64,000 nucleotides of DNA from Mustela lutreola (lineage: Eukaryota; Chordata; Mammalia; Carnivora; Mustelidae), in contig NC_081291.1 of the NCBI RefSeq assembly GCF_030435805.1, forward strand, positions 11,989,001 to 12,053,000. The letters run 5' to 3'. Numbering within the stretch: the first letter of the stretch is position 1; each line of letters begins with the position of its first letter. Below are positions 1 through 11,199 of this stretch, in pieces. Both the position numbers and the translations under genes were made by a program. The notes under the pieces were generated by a model. The model was not told the origin of the DNA and searched no databases. It saw nothing but the letters and a program-made list of their open reading frames with translations.

Positions 1-128
1 TGAGGCTAATGTGAAAGACATTATAGATTTAGTTCCTTTTTCCCAACAGCCCACTGCCTCCCAGACAAGTCTATCATGAATAGAGAATCAGGAGCCTCTT
101 CTCCTCTTTCTCAAAAATACAGGTGTGT

Positions 129-510
129 GAAATAAGTCAAGCAGAGTCAATTATCATATGGTTTCACTTATTTGTAGAGCATAACAAGTATCATGGAGGA
201 CAAGGGGTGTTAGAGAAGAGAAGGGAGGTGGGGTAAATTGGAAGGGGAGGTGAATCATGAGAGACTATGGACTCTGAAAAACAATCTGAGGGGTTTGAAG
301 TGGCGGGGGGGGGGGAGGTTGGGGTACCAGGTGGTGGGTATTATAGAGGGCATGGATTGCATGGAGCACTGGGTGTGGTGAAAAAATAATGAATACTGTT
401 TTTCTGAAAATAAATTAATTAATTTTTTAAAAAATAAAGAAATTTAATTTTTAAAAAAATAATGAATACTGTTATGCTGAAAATAAATAAATAAATAAAT
501 AAAACCAAAA
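129..510 (+). mobile_element. 5'-truncated carnivore L1, 3' end
   Basis: Matches the 3' end shared by many L1 copies in this window (AAGTCAAGCAGAG, TGGACTCTGAAAAAC, GGAGCACTGGGTGTGG, then an A-rich tail). Flanked by a near-perfect direct repeat around 114-128 and 511-524 (AAATACAGGTGTGT / AAATGCAGGTGTGT), so it is an independent insertion. The terminal block AATGAATACTGTT...CTGAAAATAAA occurs twice (about 388 and 463), a small tail duplication. Confidence 0.8.
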
Positions 511-524
511 AAATGCAGGTGTGT

Positions 525-858
525 ATGAAATTTATAGTTAGAGGCCACACTTTCATTACAAATGGTTATGTTTTTCATGATTGTGTCATCTTCAGAATGT
601 TCCTGAAGAAGTTTTCAGACACAGAATTATAGCTTTTTAGAACCATAAGGGACCTTGGAGATCACCTAGTTATAGGTTCACAGATATTTAGCTAGTGTGT
701 TATGTCTTTCTCATCTGGGTGCCCATGGCAGACATGACTAATCAATCACACCTTTCCCACTGAACTTGGGTGCTACCTCAAAGTATTTCTTCTCTTAGCA
801 CTCCAGGAAACATAAGCACATCATTGGGGAGGGACTTGCCTAGAGTCACCGAGTTCTT
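525..858. other. intergenic, no gene; faint ancient repeat
   Basis: No coding signal. The phrase GAACCATAAGGGACCTTGGAG near 638, and the continuation after the SINE at 859-1048, resemble an ancient MIR-like mammalian repeat. I cannot assign the rest. Confidence 0.4.
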
Positions 859-1048
859 CTTTTTTTTAAAGATTTTATTTATTTATTTGACAGACAGAGA
901 TCACAAGGCAGAGAGGCAGGCACAGAGAGGGAGGAAGGGAGGCTCCCTGCTGAGCAGAGAATCTGATGCAGGGCTCAATCCCAGGACCCTGGAATTATGA
1001 CCTGAGCTGAAGGCAGAGGCCCAACCCATTGAACCACCCAGGTGCCCC
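859..1048 (-). mobile_element. Can-SINE (tRNA-Lys SINE)
   Basis: Reverse-oriented Can-SINE: T-rich tail, AAAGATTTTATTTATTTATTTGACAG, GA-rich block, and the tRNA-like head ending CCACCCAGGTGCCCC at 1048. Flanked by a 16-bp target-site duplication at 843-858 and 1049-1064 with one mismatch. Confidence 0.93.
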
Positions 1049-1309
1049 GAGTCACCAAGTTCTTAAGTAGCAAAACCAAGCGCCTCATTCTACAGTAGTA
1101 GCAGTAATAGAAGTAATAACATTCTGCAGTGGTAGGGCAGCAGTGAAGGCTTTATCCATGAGAATGGGCAGAACAACTGGCTGAGGGAGGGTTGAGTACA
1201 CAGAGCCAAGTAGATCTGGGATGATGCATATACTGAGTGCTATACACCCACCCATGTGAAAACCTGTGGTCCAAACACCCAATGATTCTAGAGTCTCCAA
1301 ATAAAAACA

Positions 1310-1545
1310 GGGATCAGCAAACTATGCCTCCCTTGCCAAATCCAGTCAGCAACCCATTTTTGTAAATGAAGCTTTATTGTCACACAGTGATGCTCATTCC
1401 TTTACACATTGTCGATGGCTCCTTTTACCCATCAATGGCAAGCTTAAGTAGCTACAATAGACAATATATGGCCTGCAAAGCTGACAAGATTTACTACCTG
1501 CACCTTTTCAGAAGTGTGCCAGCCCCTGCCCTAATGTCCTTGCAA
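1310..1545 (+). mobile_element. old DNA-transposon-like interspersed repeat
   Basis: GGGATCAGCAAACTATGCC at the left, an internal GAAGCTTTATTGTCACACAG, and TATGGCCTGCAAAGC near the right match a common mammalian repeat with a hAT-like appearance. I do not assign a family name. The same family recurs at 22,455-22,790 and about 24,590-24,650. Confidence 0.55.
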
Positions 1546-1974
1546 CAAATTCCCATTTTATTGAAATCAGCCAGAGCTGCTCATCACCAGAACTATACCT
1601 GATACAAGTGACAGCACTGAAAACAATGACTTAATTCTTTAAGAGCCCTCATTAAGTATTTCCCCCAAGTATTTACTTAGGATTTAAAAGGGTATCCTGG
1701 AAGTTTATTACTGAGTATCAAGGGCACATCCAGGTTTTGTGGGACCTGTACAATTGCTGCAGGAGGAGTTTCTCCTTAAGAAAAATACAAAATTACCAAC
1801 CCAGAATTATTACAGTCATATAAGTGCATTGTCAGGTCTCTCCCAAGGCCTTGGAGGAGCCCATGAAAGTGAGGTACCAGCAGCTTAAGCTTTGATAGCC
1901 TTCCAGAAAACACACATCTGTCTACCACCTGTTTTCTAGGCCATTCTCCAAGAATAGCAGGGATGGTCATTTTT
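1546..1974. other. intergenic, nothing recognised
   Basis: AT-balanced sequence without a sustained reading frame, RNA gene or repeat I can name. Confidence 0.4.
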
Positions 1975-1990
1975 TAAAATGAAAACCTGC

Positions 1991-2102
1991 CCTGGAATGC
2001 CTGGATGGCTCAGTTAGTGAAGCATCTGACTCTTGATCTGAGCTCAAGTCTTGATCTCAGAGTTGTGAGGTCAAGCCCCACATTGGGCTCCATGCCCCCC
2101 CA
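1991..2102 (+). mobile_element. old Can-SINE, short form
   Basis: The head TGCCTGGATGGCTCAGTTAG and TCAAGCCCCACATTGGGCTCC are an older, diverged Can-SINE lacking the CT-rich segment. Flanking sequence AAAATGAAAACCTG / AAAATGAAAATCTG (about 1,977 and 2,103) looks like its duplication. Confidence 0.8.
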
Positions 2103-2119
2103 AAATGAAAATCTGACCT

Positions 2120-2470
2120 GCCATGCAACCTCTTAAAATCTTTCAGTTGTTTCCCACTACCCTTTGAATAAGAAAAGCAGTCTTAATTTGACTGCTAGGT
2201 CCCATGTTTTCATCTCTATCCCTTCTCTCTTTCTATTCCAATCACATTGGCCTTCTATTTTTCCCAAAATAAGCTCTTTACTACCTCAGGTCTCTCTGCC
2301 TAGATCATTTTTCCCAACTTCCACTTATCCTTCGTATCACAGTTCAAGTATCATTTCTTCAGGGAATTCTTATCCATCACTCCAGAGAAGATCAGTGTTT
2401 ATAGTTCCTTGTAGACTTTTTCCTCAAACCACAAGTCACACTAAAATCTGCACTCAATGTCTCCAAGACA
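2120..2470 (+). mobile_element. L2-like LINE fragment
   Basis: CCAATCACATTGGCCTTCTAT, CTCTGCCTAGATCATTTTT and TCTTCAGGGAATTCTTATCC are typical of the 3' portion of ancient mammalian L2 elements. The 163-codon open frame here is accidental and runs into the next L1. Confidence 0.6.
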
Positions 2471-2504
2471 AGACTTCTGTTATCATAAGCCTATGTGCTA
2501 TATT

Positions 2505-4700
2505 TTATATGGAAAACCAAAAAGATTCCACCCCTAAATTACTAGAACTCATACAGCAGTTCAGTAATGTGGAAGGATGCAAAATCAATGCACAGAAATC
2601 AGTTGCTTTCTTATACACTAACAATGAAATTATAGAAAGGGAAATTAGAGAATAAATTCCATTTACTATAGCAACCAAGAACCATAAGATACCTTGGAAT
2701 AAACCTAACCAAAGAGGTAAAGGATCTGTACTCAAAGAACTACAGAACACTCCTGAAAGAAATTGAAGAAGATGGAAAAACATTCCATGCTCATGGATCA
2801 GAAGAATAAACATTGTTAAAATATCATACTGCCCAGAGCAATCTATACTTTCAATGCAGTCCCAATCAAAATTTCACTGGCATTTTTCAAAGTGCTCAAA
2901 CTAACAATCCTAAAATTTGTATGGAACCAGAAAAGACCCTGAATCGCTGAAATATTGAAAAAGAAAAAAAAAAAAGCTGAGGGGATCGTGTTTTCTGATT
3001 TCAAGCTTTACTACAAAGTTGTGACGTGATAACCAAGACAGCATGGTACTGGCATAAAAACAGACACATAGACCAGTGGAACAGAGAGCCCAGATATGAG
3101 CTCAGCTGAGCTCATAGACCTCAGCTCTATGGTCAAATAATCTTTGACAAAGCAGGAAAAAATATACAGTTGAAAAAAGACACTCTCTTCAATAAATGGT
3201 GCTAGAAAAATTGGACAGCTATGTATAGATGAATGAAATGTGGGATTCTCTTACACCATACACAAAGATAAACTCAAGATAGATGAAAGATCTCAACTTG
3301 AGACAAAAATCTATCAAAATCCTAGAGGAGAAACTAGGCAGTAACCTCTATGACATCAGCCACATCAGCCACAGTAACTTCTTTCAAGACTCCAAAGGTA
3401 AAGGAAACAAAAGCAAAAATGAACTTTTGGGACTTCATCAAGATAAAAACTTCTACACAGCAAAGGAAACAGTCAACAAAACAAAGAGGCAACCCACAGA
3501 ATGGGAGAAGATATTCACAAATGACACTATAGAAAAATGGCTGATAGCCAAGATCTATAAAGAACTCCTCAAACTCAACACCCAAAAAACAGATAAACAT
3601 GTCAAAAAATGGGCAGAAGACATGAACAGACACTTCTCAAAAGAAGACATGCAAATGGCTAACAAACACATGAAAAAAGTGTTCATCATCATTAGCCATC
3701 AGGGAAATTCAAATCAAAACCACATTGAGGGCGCCTGGGTGGCTCAGTGGGTTAAAGCCTCTGCTTCTGGCTCAGGTCATGATCCCAGGGTCCTGGGATC
3801 GAGCCCTGCATCAGGCTCTCTGCTCAGCAGGGAGCCTGCTTCCTCCTCCTCTCTCTCTCTCTCCCTGCCTCTCTGCCTACTTGTGATCTCTGTCAAATAA
3901 ATAAATAAAATCTTAAAAAAAAAAAAGCCACACTGAGATATCATCTTACACCAGTTAATTATGGCCAAAATTAACAAGCCAAAAATAACAGGAAACAGCA
4001 AATGTTGGAGAGAATGTGGAGAAAGGGGAACCCTCTTGCACTGTTGGTGGGAATCCAAGTTTGTGCAACCACTTTGGAAAACAGGGTGGAGATTCCTAAA
4101 AAAATTAAAAATAAAGCTATCCTGTGACCCTACAATTGCACTACTGGGTATTCACCCCAAAGATACAGATGTAGTGAAAAGAAGGGCCATATGTATCCCA
4201 ATGTTCATAACAGCAATGGCCACAATCGCCAAACTGTGGAAAGAGCCAAGATACCCTTCAACATATGAACGGATAAAGGAGATGTGGTCCACATATACAA
4301 TAGAATATTACACAATCATCAGAAAGGATGAATACCCAACTTTTGTATCAACATAGACAGGACCGGAGGAGATTATGTTGAGTGAAATAACTCAAGCAGA
4401 GAAAGTCAATTATCATATGGTTTAACTTACTTGTGGAACATAAGGAATAACACGGAAGACATGGGGAGATGGAGAGAAGTGAGTTGGGGGAAACTGGAGG
4501 GGGAGACAAAACATGAGAGACTGTGGACTTCAAGAAACAAACTGAGGATTTTAGAGGTGAGGGGACAGGGGGATGGGTGAGCCTGCTGGTGAGTCTTAAG
4601 GAGGACACATATTGCATGGAGCACTGGGTGTGGTGCATAAACAATGAATCTTGGAACACTGAAAAAATTAAATTAAATGTAAAAAAATAAAAATAATAAA
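2505..4700 (+). mobile_element. L1 3' third (ORF2 C-terminal part plus 3' end)
   Basis: Long 5'-truncated L1. Translated pieces show ORF2-type sequence ([56 protein letters not shown]) interrupted by stops and frameshifts, so it is dead. It ends with the common carnivore L1 3' end and a TAAATATATAAATAAA tail. A Can-SINE (3,729-3,926) is inserted in it. The left boundary is approximate. Confidence 0.88.
3729..3926 (+). mobile_element. Can-SINE inside L1
   Basis: Full head GGCGCCTGGGTGGCTCAGTG, CT-rich middle and AAATAAATAAATAAAATCTT tail. It interrupts the L1 frame. The flanks CCACATTGAG and CCACACTGAG are the diverged target duplication. Confidence 0.93.
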
Positions 4701-5839
4701 ATAATAAATATATAAATAAAATAAGCCAATGTGCTTCAGGGATCATTTGTTACTGCAGCATAATCTAACCTAATCTGACTGATACACTAGACAAGGCCAA
4801 AGGTCTAAAGTGGAGGGTTCAGTTTAAAAGTGACATTATAATGAAAGATGCTTTGAGGTTCCTAGAAGCCAAATACAAAGTTCACAGAAGCCATGAGATA
4901 AAAACAAATCCACTTCCTATATATATGAATACATTGAATCATATGAAAAATTTATTCTCTTAATCATCTCACAACACACACATATATCAAATTTTTGTGT
5001 TGTTGTATACCTTAAACTTACATAGTTATATGTTAACTGTATCTCAATAAAGCTGGAAAAAATCTTAATTTTTTTAAAAAGTATATCCACTAACAAGGGA
5101 AGCACAAGGAACTAATGACCTAAGTCATTTCAAAGGCCTCCAGTTCAACATAAGACATGAGAAACGTGATGGGATGTCTATCCTCCCAAATTTGGAATAC
5201 AAACTGGTCTGCCTTCATTCTGATTGACTAGGTTATTTGGAAGATAAAACATGTCAGCTGTTTATGAAGTTGTTCTTACATATGATCAATTATAGAAAAT
5301 GAGGTCACCCTCATTTTGGTCAATTAATTAAACCAATTTAATTAATTGGTTTAATTTAATTAATCCTGCTATACTTCCTTGCCCACAGCCCACACCCATG
5401 GCCTCAAGTCAAGCTCCTTATGTCCATCTGGTTTCCTGTTATGTTATGACAGCATGAGATATTAAGAGGAAGATAGGGAGAAGGAGGAGCAATGCATGAG
5501 TTTAATCATCTGGTTTTGGTGGCCAGCAATATCACATCGAAAAGTTTCTAACTTCTTTGCCCCATAGGCAGAACCAGCATCATCATGGTCCCCTCATGTG
5601 TACCAGCAACAGCTGATTACCAAGCCCTCCTCAGAGCTATCTATTGGTACCAGATCCCATGATACTCCCATGATACTCATCTCTAAGCTTCTGGGATCTG
5701 ATAAGTTCAGCTCTTTCTTTTGTTTCCCAAGTTATGTTGACCAACTGATTCCCATAGGATGTCTCTCTGTTTTAACTCTAGTATTAGATTGCCTTTTCTG
5801 TCCTCCATTACCTATTTAACTAATTCCCATATTCAATTC
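4701..5839. other. intergenic; short old L1 tail, otherwise unassigned
   Basis: About 4,970-5,065 (GTATACCTTAAACTTACATAG ... CTCAATAAAGCTGG) is an old L1 3' tail. Around 5,310-5,365 there is a TTAATTAATT-rich, self-complementary AT patch. Nothing else recognised. Confidence 0.4.
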
Positions 5840-6560
5840 TTTCTGTTAAAATACCTTGAGTGTTTCTATACATGGATAAACCTTGAAAACATTATGCTAA
5901 ATGAAATAAGCCATTACACAAAAGGACCAACATTATATAATTCCTCTTCCATGCAGTACCCTAAGAAGGTATATTCACAGAGATGGGATGTAGATTAGAG
6001 ATGCCAAGGTGACTCAGTCAGTTAAGCATCCCTCTCTCGATCTCAGCTCAGGTTTTGATCTCAGGGTTGTGAGTTCAAGGCCCATGTTGGCCTCCATGTT
6101 GGGTGTGGAGCCTACTTAAAAAAATAAAAATAATAATGAACATTGAGTGTTCTATGAAACTGATGAATCACTAAAGTCTACCTCTGAAACTCTATGTTAA
6201 TTTATTTTAAATTTAAAAATAATAATAAATAATAAAAGAAGATAAAAATAAATTTTAAAAAAGAGATGGAATGTAGATTAGAGGTTGTCAGGGGCTGGAG
6301 GCAGAGGAGAATGAGGGTCTATTATTTGATGTACATAGTTTCTGTTCGGGGAAATAGTGATGTTGGTTATACATCATGAATGTAATTCATCTCACTGAAT
6401 TGTACACTGAAAACTAGTCAAAAAGACAAATTTTGTGTTATATATATTTTACAACAATTTTTTAAAAATTAAAAAGGTATCATACCTAAAAGCAATGAAT
6501 TGTAACACTTTACATGGTAAATTGTATGGTATGTGAATTATATCTCAATAAAGCTGTTTT
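5840..6560 (+). mobile_element. old L1 (L1M-type) 3' end, split by a composite insertion
   Basis: ACATTATGCTAAATGAAATAAGCC on the left and GGTTGTCAGGGGCTGGAGG ... TATCTCAATAAAGCTG on the right are consecutive parts of an old L1 3' end. They are separated by the insertion at 6,001-6,262, whose flanks repeat the host sequence (5,980-6,000 and 6,263-6,283). Confidence 0.7.
6001..6262 (+). mobile_element. Can-SINE/L1-tail chimera with one target duplication
   Basis: Positions 6,001-6,130 are an old Can-SINE ending GTGGAGCCTACTTAAAAAAA. Positions about 6,137-6,262 are a short L1 3' tail (TGAGTGTTCTATGAAACTGATG ... TTATTTTAAATTT) in the same orientation. A 21-bp duplication with one mismatch flanks the pair, not each part, so they probably integrated together. 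Confidence 0.65.
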
Positions 6561-6680
6561 TAAAATAGCGATGAGCACTGGGTGTTATATGCAACTAATG
6601 AATCATTGATCACTACTACATCAGAAACTAACAACGTATGATATGTTGGCTAATTGCATTTAAATTAAAAAAATAAACTT
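6561..6680 (+). mobile_element. short L1 3' tail
   Basis: GAGCACTGGGTGTTATATGC, ACTAATGAATCATTGA and TATGTTGGCTAATTGCATTT are the carnivore L1 terminal segment, followed by an A-rich tail. Confidence 0.7.
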
Positions 6681-6689
6681 GAGTACTTT

Positions 6690-7500
6690 GCAGTGAAGAA
6701 AACTAACCAAGTGAAAGAGATGTTCATGTGGATTTCGTGTACCTTCTGAAATGATATGATAAAAGGGGCACCTCACCTCTAGGGCATTTTTTCCAAAGAT
6801 CCATAATCCCAACCTAATCATGGGGAAAATATCAGACAAATTCAGATCAGTTGACATCCCACATGCTGCCCAACCAGTCTTCCTCAAGACTGTCAAGGTC
6901 ATGAAAAATAAGGAGAGACTGAAAAACTATCACAAATTAAAGCAGAGTGGAGAGACATGACAATTAAAAACCATGTGGTACCTTATGTTGGTGCTTGGAC
7001 CAGAAGGAGGACACTATTCGAAAACTGGTCAAATCTAAATAAACTCCTGAGTCTCGTTTTTAAAAAATAAATAAATAGGGTGTTTTCAACCCCAATTCCA
7101 TAATACTATGCTAACGATGAGAAAACATCAGACAAACCTAAAATAAGGGATATCTCACAAAATATCTGACCAATGATGCTCTTTAAAACTATCAAGGTCA
7201 CGAAAGACATGACAAGACAGAGAAATTGTCATAGATTGAAGGAGACTAAGCAAACAAGATCATAAGAACAATGTGATATCCTGTTTTGGATCCTGGAACA
7301 GAGAAAGGACATTTGTGCGTAAATTGGTGAACTCTGACTAAGAGTCAGTAGTACTGTGGCAATGTTAGTTTTAACAAATGCACTCGGGTTACATAAGATA
7401 CTAATATTAAAGAAATTAGAACATAAACTCTCTATATTATTTTTTTAACTTTTCAGTAAATCTAAAGGATTCCAAAACAAAGAGTTTATTAAAAACAAAC
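6690..7500 (+). mobile_element. two direct copies of one old repeat
   Basis: About 6,700-7,075 and 7,085-7,500 share an ordered set of phrases (ATCAGACAAA, TATCAAGGTCA or TGTCAAGGTCA, AGACATGACAA, GGACACTATT or GGACATTTGTG, AACTGGTCAAATCT or ATTGGTGAACTCT). They are diverged copies of the same LINE-type 3' sequence in tandem. I do not name the family. Confidence 0.5.
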
Positions 7501-8529
7501 AAAAATTTTAACTGGCATAGTTTTTTTTTCCCTGACTTAACCATGATTGCTAAAGAATGCAATAATCATCAATGAATATAAAGTAGGGGGAGTAGACCAA
7601 TGGTTTGTAATCTATGTAAATCATTTCATCAGTTTTAATACGTTGCTATTAGAATACAATGCAATTTCAAGGCATGATAAAAGATTGGCAAATCATAAAA
7701 TTTTTGTGTAATGCTTAATATTTCTGGAATGCTTATTTTTCAGCATTTTAACATTTCATTTTTCCAGTTTTATTGAGATATTATTAATATCCAGCACTAC
7801 ATAAATTTAAGCATCCAGCATAATTTCTTGACTTACATGCATTGTGAAAATAATGACCATAGTAAGTTTAGTCATCTGATCCCCTCTTCTGAATATGGTT
7901 TTGGGGTTTTTGTTTGGTTGGTTGGTTTTTGTTTTTTGGTTTTGTTTCCATTTTTGTTCGGTCATGTTGAATTTTGACATTGTGCTAAACTGGAGAAGAA
8001 TTTAAATTTTTGATCCTGGTGCTTGGGGTTAGAACATTATCGTGTCAAGATGAATTATCATCCAGCCACTCTACACCATCCCAGGTGGGTTAAACTCTTT
8101 AACAAAGGCAACACATCTACTCCTTTAGACAGATTTACTGTGACGGAAGAAACTAAGGAACAGATACTGAGCATTTCCTGACTACACCCAACATGTTCCC
8201 ACTGATTATTCGACAGAATAGGGTGAAGCCAGAGCTGGTGGGAAGACTTGAAAAAATAATCCTCCCTTCCAAACCACAGAATTAAAGAATGTTTGCACAC
8301 CCAGAAGACGCACCCGTGTAGTTTACATCAATTATGCATATATCCAAATGGGTTTCCTATTTTCCAGTTTCCCAAACTTTGGTCTTTTGCATTCTACCTT
8401 CATCCCATTATGTACATATCCCTGCCTTCATTATTTCAGTGATTTTTTAAAGGATTCATTTTTTTATTTAAAGGGAATAACTATCCACACAATACTATTT
8501 GTTATTAAAAGGGACAAAAGACTGATTTG
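7501..8529. other. intergenic; small LINE relic, otherwise unassigned
   Basis: Positions 7,765-7,880 (CCAGTTTTATTGAGATATTA ...) look like a minus-strand old L1 fragment. A GGTTGGTTGGTTTTTG simple stretch lies at about 7,915. No gene seen. Confidence 0.4.
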
Positions 8530-9099
8530 GGCTACAGAACTTTGAAATGTTATGCCAAGTGGGAAAAGCCCTTATTATATGATTTGATTTCTATGAAATT
8601 ACCAGAATAGGCAAATCATAGCAAAAGAAAACAGATTAGTGGTCCCAGGGGCTGGGGGAGGAAGAAATGGGACTGACAGCTTAATGGGTATGCAGTTTCA
8701 TTTTGGGCTGATGAACAAGTTCTAGAATTTGAATACACCAAAGATCACTGAATCCTATACTTTCAAAGGGTGAGTTTATGGTGTGTGAATTATATATTAC
8801 TACAGTTATTTAGGAAACAGTTACCTATTATGATAAGTGGAAAGTAGTATCCTTTGCCATAAATTGGAGATAAGCGTTAAAATATTATTCAACCATAACA
8901 AAGGAAATTCTGCCATTTGTGACAAAATAGATACACCTTGAGGGTATTAGGCTAAGTGAGATAAGTCAAGCAAAGAAAGACAAGTAGTATATGATATCAC
9001 TTATATGTAGAATCTAAAAAAGCTGAACTCAGAGAGAGTGGAATGGTGGTTACCAGTGGGAGTGGGGAGTTGGGGAGATGTTTTAAAGGATACAAACCT

Positions 9100-9291
9100 T
9101 TATCCTGGGTGGCTCAGTGGGTTAAAGCCTCTGCCTTCTGCTCAGGTCATAGTCTCAGGGTCCTGGAATCGAGCCCCACATCGGGCTCTCTGCTCAGCAG
9201 AGAACCTGCTTCCTCCTCTCTCTCTGTCTGCCTCTCTGACTACTTGTAATCTCTGTGTATCAAAGAAATAAATGAAATCTTTTTTTAAAAA
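9100..9291 (+). mobile_element. Can-SINE
   Basis: Head TCCTGGGTGGCTCAGTGGG (first bases missing), CT block and A-rich tail. A 15-bp duplication with one mismatch flanks it (9,085-9,099 and 9,292-9,306). Confidence 0.9.
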
Positions 9292-9427
9292 AAAGGATAG
9301 AAACCTGCAACTAGGAGATAAATAAATTCTGGAAATTTAATACATAACATAGTGACTATAGTCAACAGTACTATATTATATACTTGAAAGTTGCTAATGA
9401 TGTATTAAATGTTGGCTAAGTGAATTT

Positions 9428-10251
9428 TTTTTTAGATTCCAGATATTTCATTTCCTTTAATGAAGTTGTTTCCAACTTTTCAAAATGAAAAGAGAAAATT
9501 TCCAGTTTTTTTTTAAATAGTATTACTCTTCCTATAAACACAAAGGCAATTAAAACAAATATAACAGCAATATTTAATACTTTCCTGGCTACTTCCCCTG
9601 GACAAGTGACTATTTACAATGTATCTTCAGTATTAAGTTCAACATGTAAGTATTCAGTTAAGCATCACCTTGCTGTGATTTGACGAACAAGGGAAATTTC
9701 TTTGTTTCTGTAATGTTGGGGTTTACACTGCGTTCACTACCTGAGCAGACATGCTTTTTTAAAAATCTTCTTCGGTTTTATAATGTCATTTTTCTGAGTA
9801 TTTCTTGAAAACCACATCAATAGAGCAGATGGCCCACCTCAAGAAATATTTTCATGAATTCCTAGAATATAGAAACCTGGGACTCAGCCTCCCATTTTTG
9901 CCCAATGGTTGTTGCAATGTCTATGTGTCTGCAACTTACATATGGCTTTGGGCTTCTATAATTCACCAGGTTTTTGTTTTATTAAGTATTTTTAATAAGA
10001 TTTCATTTATTTATTTCAGGTGGGGGGAGGGGTAGAGCTTGCTGGGGAATTTTTTTTTTTTTTAAGATTTTTTATTTATTTATTTGACAGACAGATCACA
10101 AGTAGGCAGAGAGACAGGCAGGCAGAGAGAGAGGAGGAAGCAGGCTCCCCACTAAGCAGAGAGCCCAATGTGGGGCTCAATCCCAGGACCCTGGGATCAT
10201 GACCTAAGCCGAAGGCAGAGGCTTTAACCCACTGAGCCATCCAGGTGCCCC
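9428..10251 (-). mobile_element. Can-SINE fused to a polyadenylated unique sequence
   Basis: On the minus strand the unit begins with a full Can-SINE (10,251 to about 10,050, ending in a 14-nt A run). It continues through about 620 bp of non-repetitive sequence and ends in a run of nine A just after an ATTAAA (9,456-9,461, 22 nt before the A run). One perfect 14-bp duplication (GGCTAAGTGAATTT, 9,414-9,427 and 10,252-10,265) flanks the whole unit. The 620-bp part looks like the 3' end of an mRNA; I do not recognise the source gene. Confidence 0.65.
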
Positions 10252-10529
10252 GGCTAAGTGAATTTAAATTTAAAAAGCTAGATCATAAATGTTCTCACGA
10301 CAGAAAAAGAAATTATAATTATGCAATATGATAAGGGTGTTAGCTAATATTATGGTGATAATCATATTGCAATATATAAATGTATCAAACCAACACATTG
10401 CCTATCTTACAAAATGTTATCTGTCATTTACATCTTAATAAAAAATACACACATACAATAAAATTTTAAATGTTCAAGATGACCAAAAGTCATCTCAATG
10501 TACCACCAATGTAAATTTTACAAAGTCTT

Positions 10530-10719
10530 GGGGCACCTGGGTAGCTCAGTGGGTTAAGGCTCTGCTTTCAGCTCAGGTCATGATTTCAGGGCCCTGGGAT
10601 TGATCCCCACGGACTCTCTGCTCAGCAGGGAGCCTGCTTCCCCCTCTCTCTCTGCCTGCCTCTCTGACTATTTATGCTCTGTCAAATAAATAAATAAAAT
10701 CTTTTTTTTTTTAATTTCC
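10530..10719 (+). mobile_element. Can-SINE
   Basis: GGGGCACCTGGGTAGCTCAG head, CT block, AAATAAATAAATAAAATC tail. Flanked by ACAAAGTCTT / ACAAAATCTT (10,520 and 10,720). Confidence 0.9.
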
Positions 10720-10880
10720 ACAAAATCTTTCAATACCATGACCAGTATCCTGGTCTATGCCTCTTTGTGCACATGTGCAGACATTTCCCTAGGGGCGGAA
10801 CTGCTAAGTCAAAGGTGTAAGCACTTTTATCTTCCATATGTTCACTCAGTCACTGCATTAAAATAATTTATCAAGCCCCT

Positions 10881-11016
10881 AAGAAGGGCACTATTGCATG
10901 GAGCACTAGGTGTGGTGCATAAACAATGAATTTCAGAACACTGAAAAAAAATTTAATTTAATTTTAAAAAAAAACTTGAAAAAGGATGTTACACAAACAG
11001 TTAAAAAAAAAAAAGA
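10881..11016 (+). mobile_element. L1 3' tail with extra 3' sequence
   Basis: L1 terminal segment (TTGCATGGAGCACTAGGTG ... GAACACTGAAAA) with its A-rich tail, then about 30 bp of other sequence (CTTGAAAAAGGATGTTACAC...) and a second A run. The perfect 13-bp duplication TTATCAAGCCCCT (10,868-10,880 and 11,017-11,029) brackets everything, as expected for a short 3' transduction. Confidence 0.75.
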
Positions 11017-11199
11017 TTATCAAGCCCCTATCAAATGTCAAAGACTATTCTAGGTATTGGAAATAGTGTGGTTGACAAAGACCGTGATGTTATGGATTCT
11101 GGTGGGGAGACTGCCGATGAACAAGAGCATAATGGGTAGCACTGTGTGCAATGGAGGGAGAAAAGGCATTGTAAGGGGTTCAACAATGATGCAGGAAAG

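Larger units (their letters stand above)
8530..10445 (+). mobile_element. old L1 3'-end fragments hosting later insertions
   Basis: Positions 8,530-8,820 (GTGGTCCCAGGGGCTGGGGG), 8,850-9,427 (AAGTGAGATAAGTCAAGCAAAG, GGTTACCAGTGGGAGTGGGG) and 10,252-10,445 (GGTGTTAGCTAATATTATGG, CAATATATAAATGTATC) are parts of old L1 3' ends. The last two are one element split by the SINE at 9,100-9,291 and the 9,428-10,251 insertion. Confidence 0.7.

Noticed and set aside
3283-4356. open frames resembling a reverse-transcriptase protein
   Set aside because: ORF2 remnants of a dead 5'-truncated L1, interrupted by a SINE and stops.
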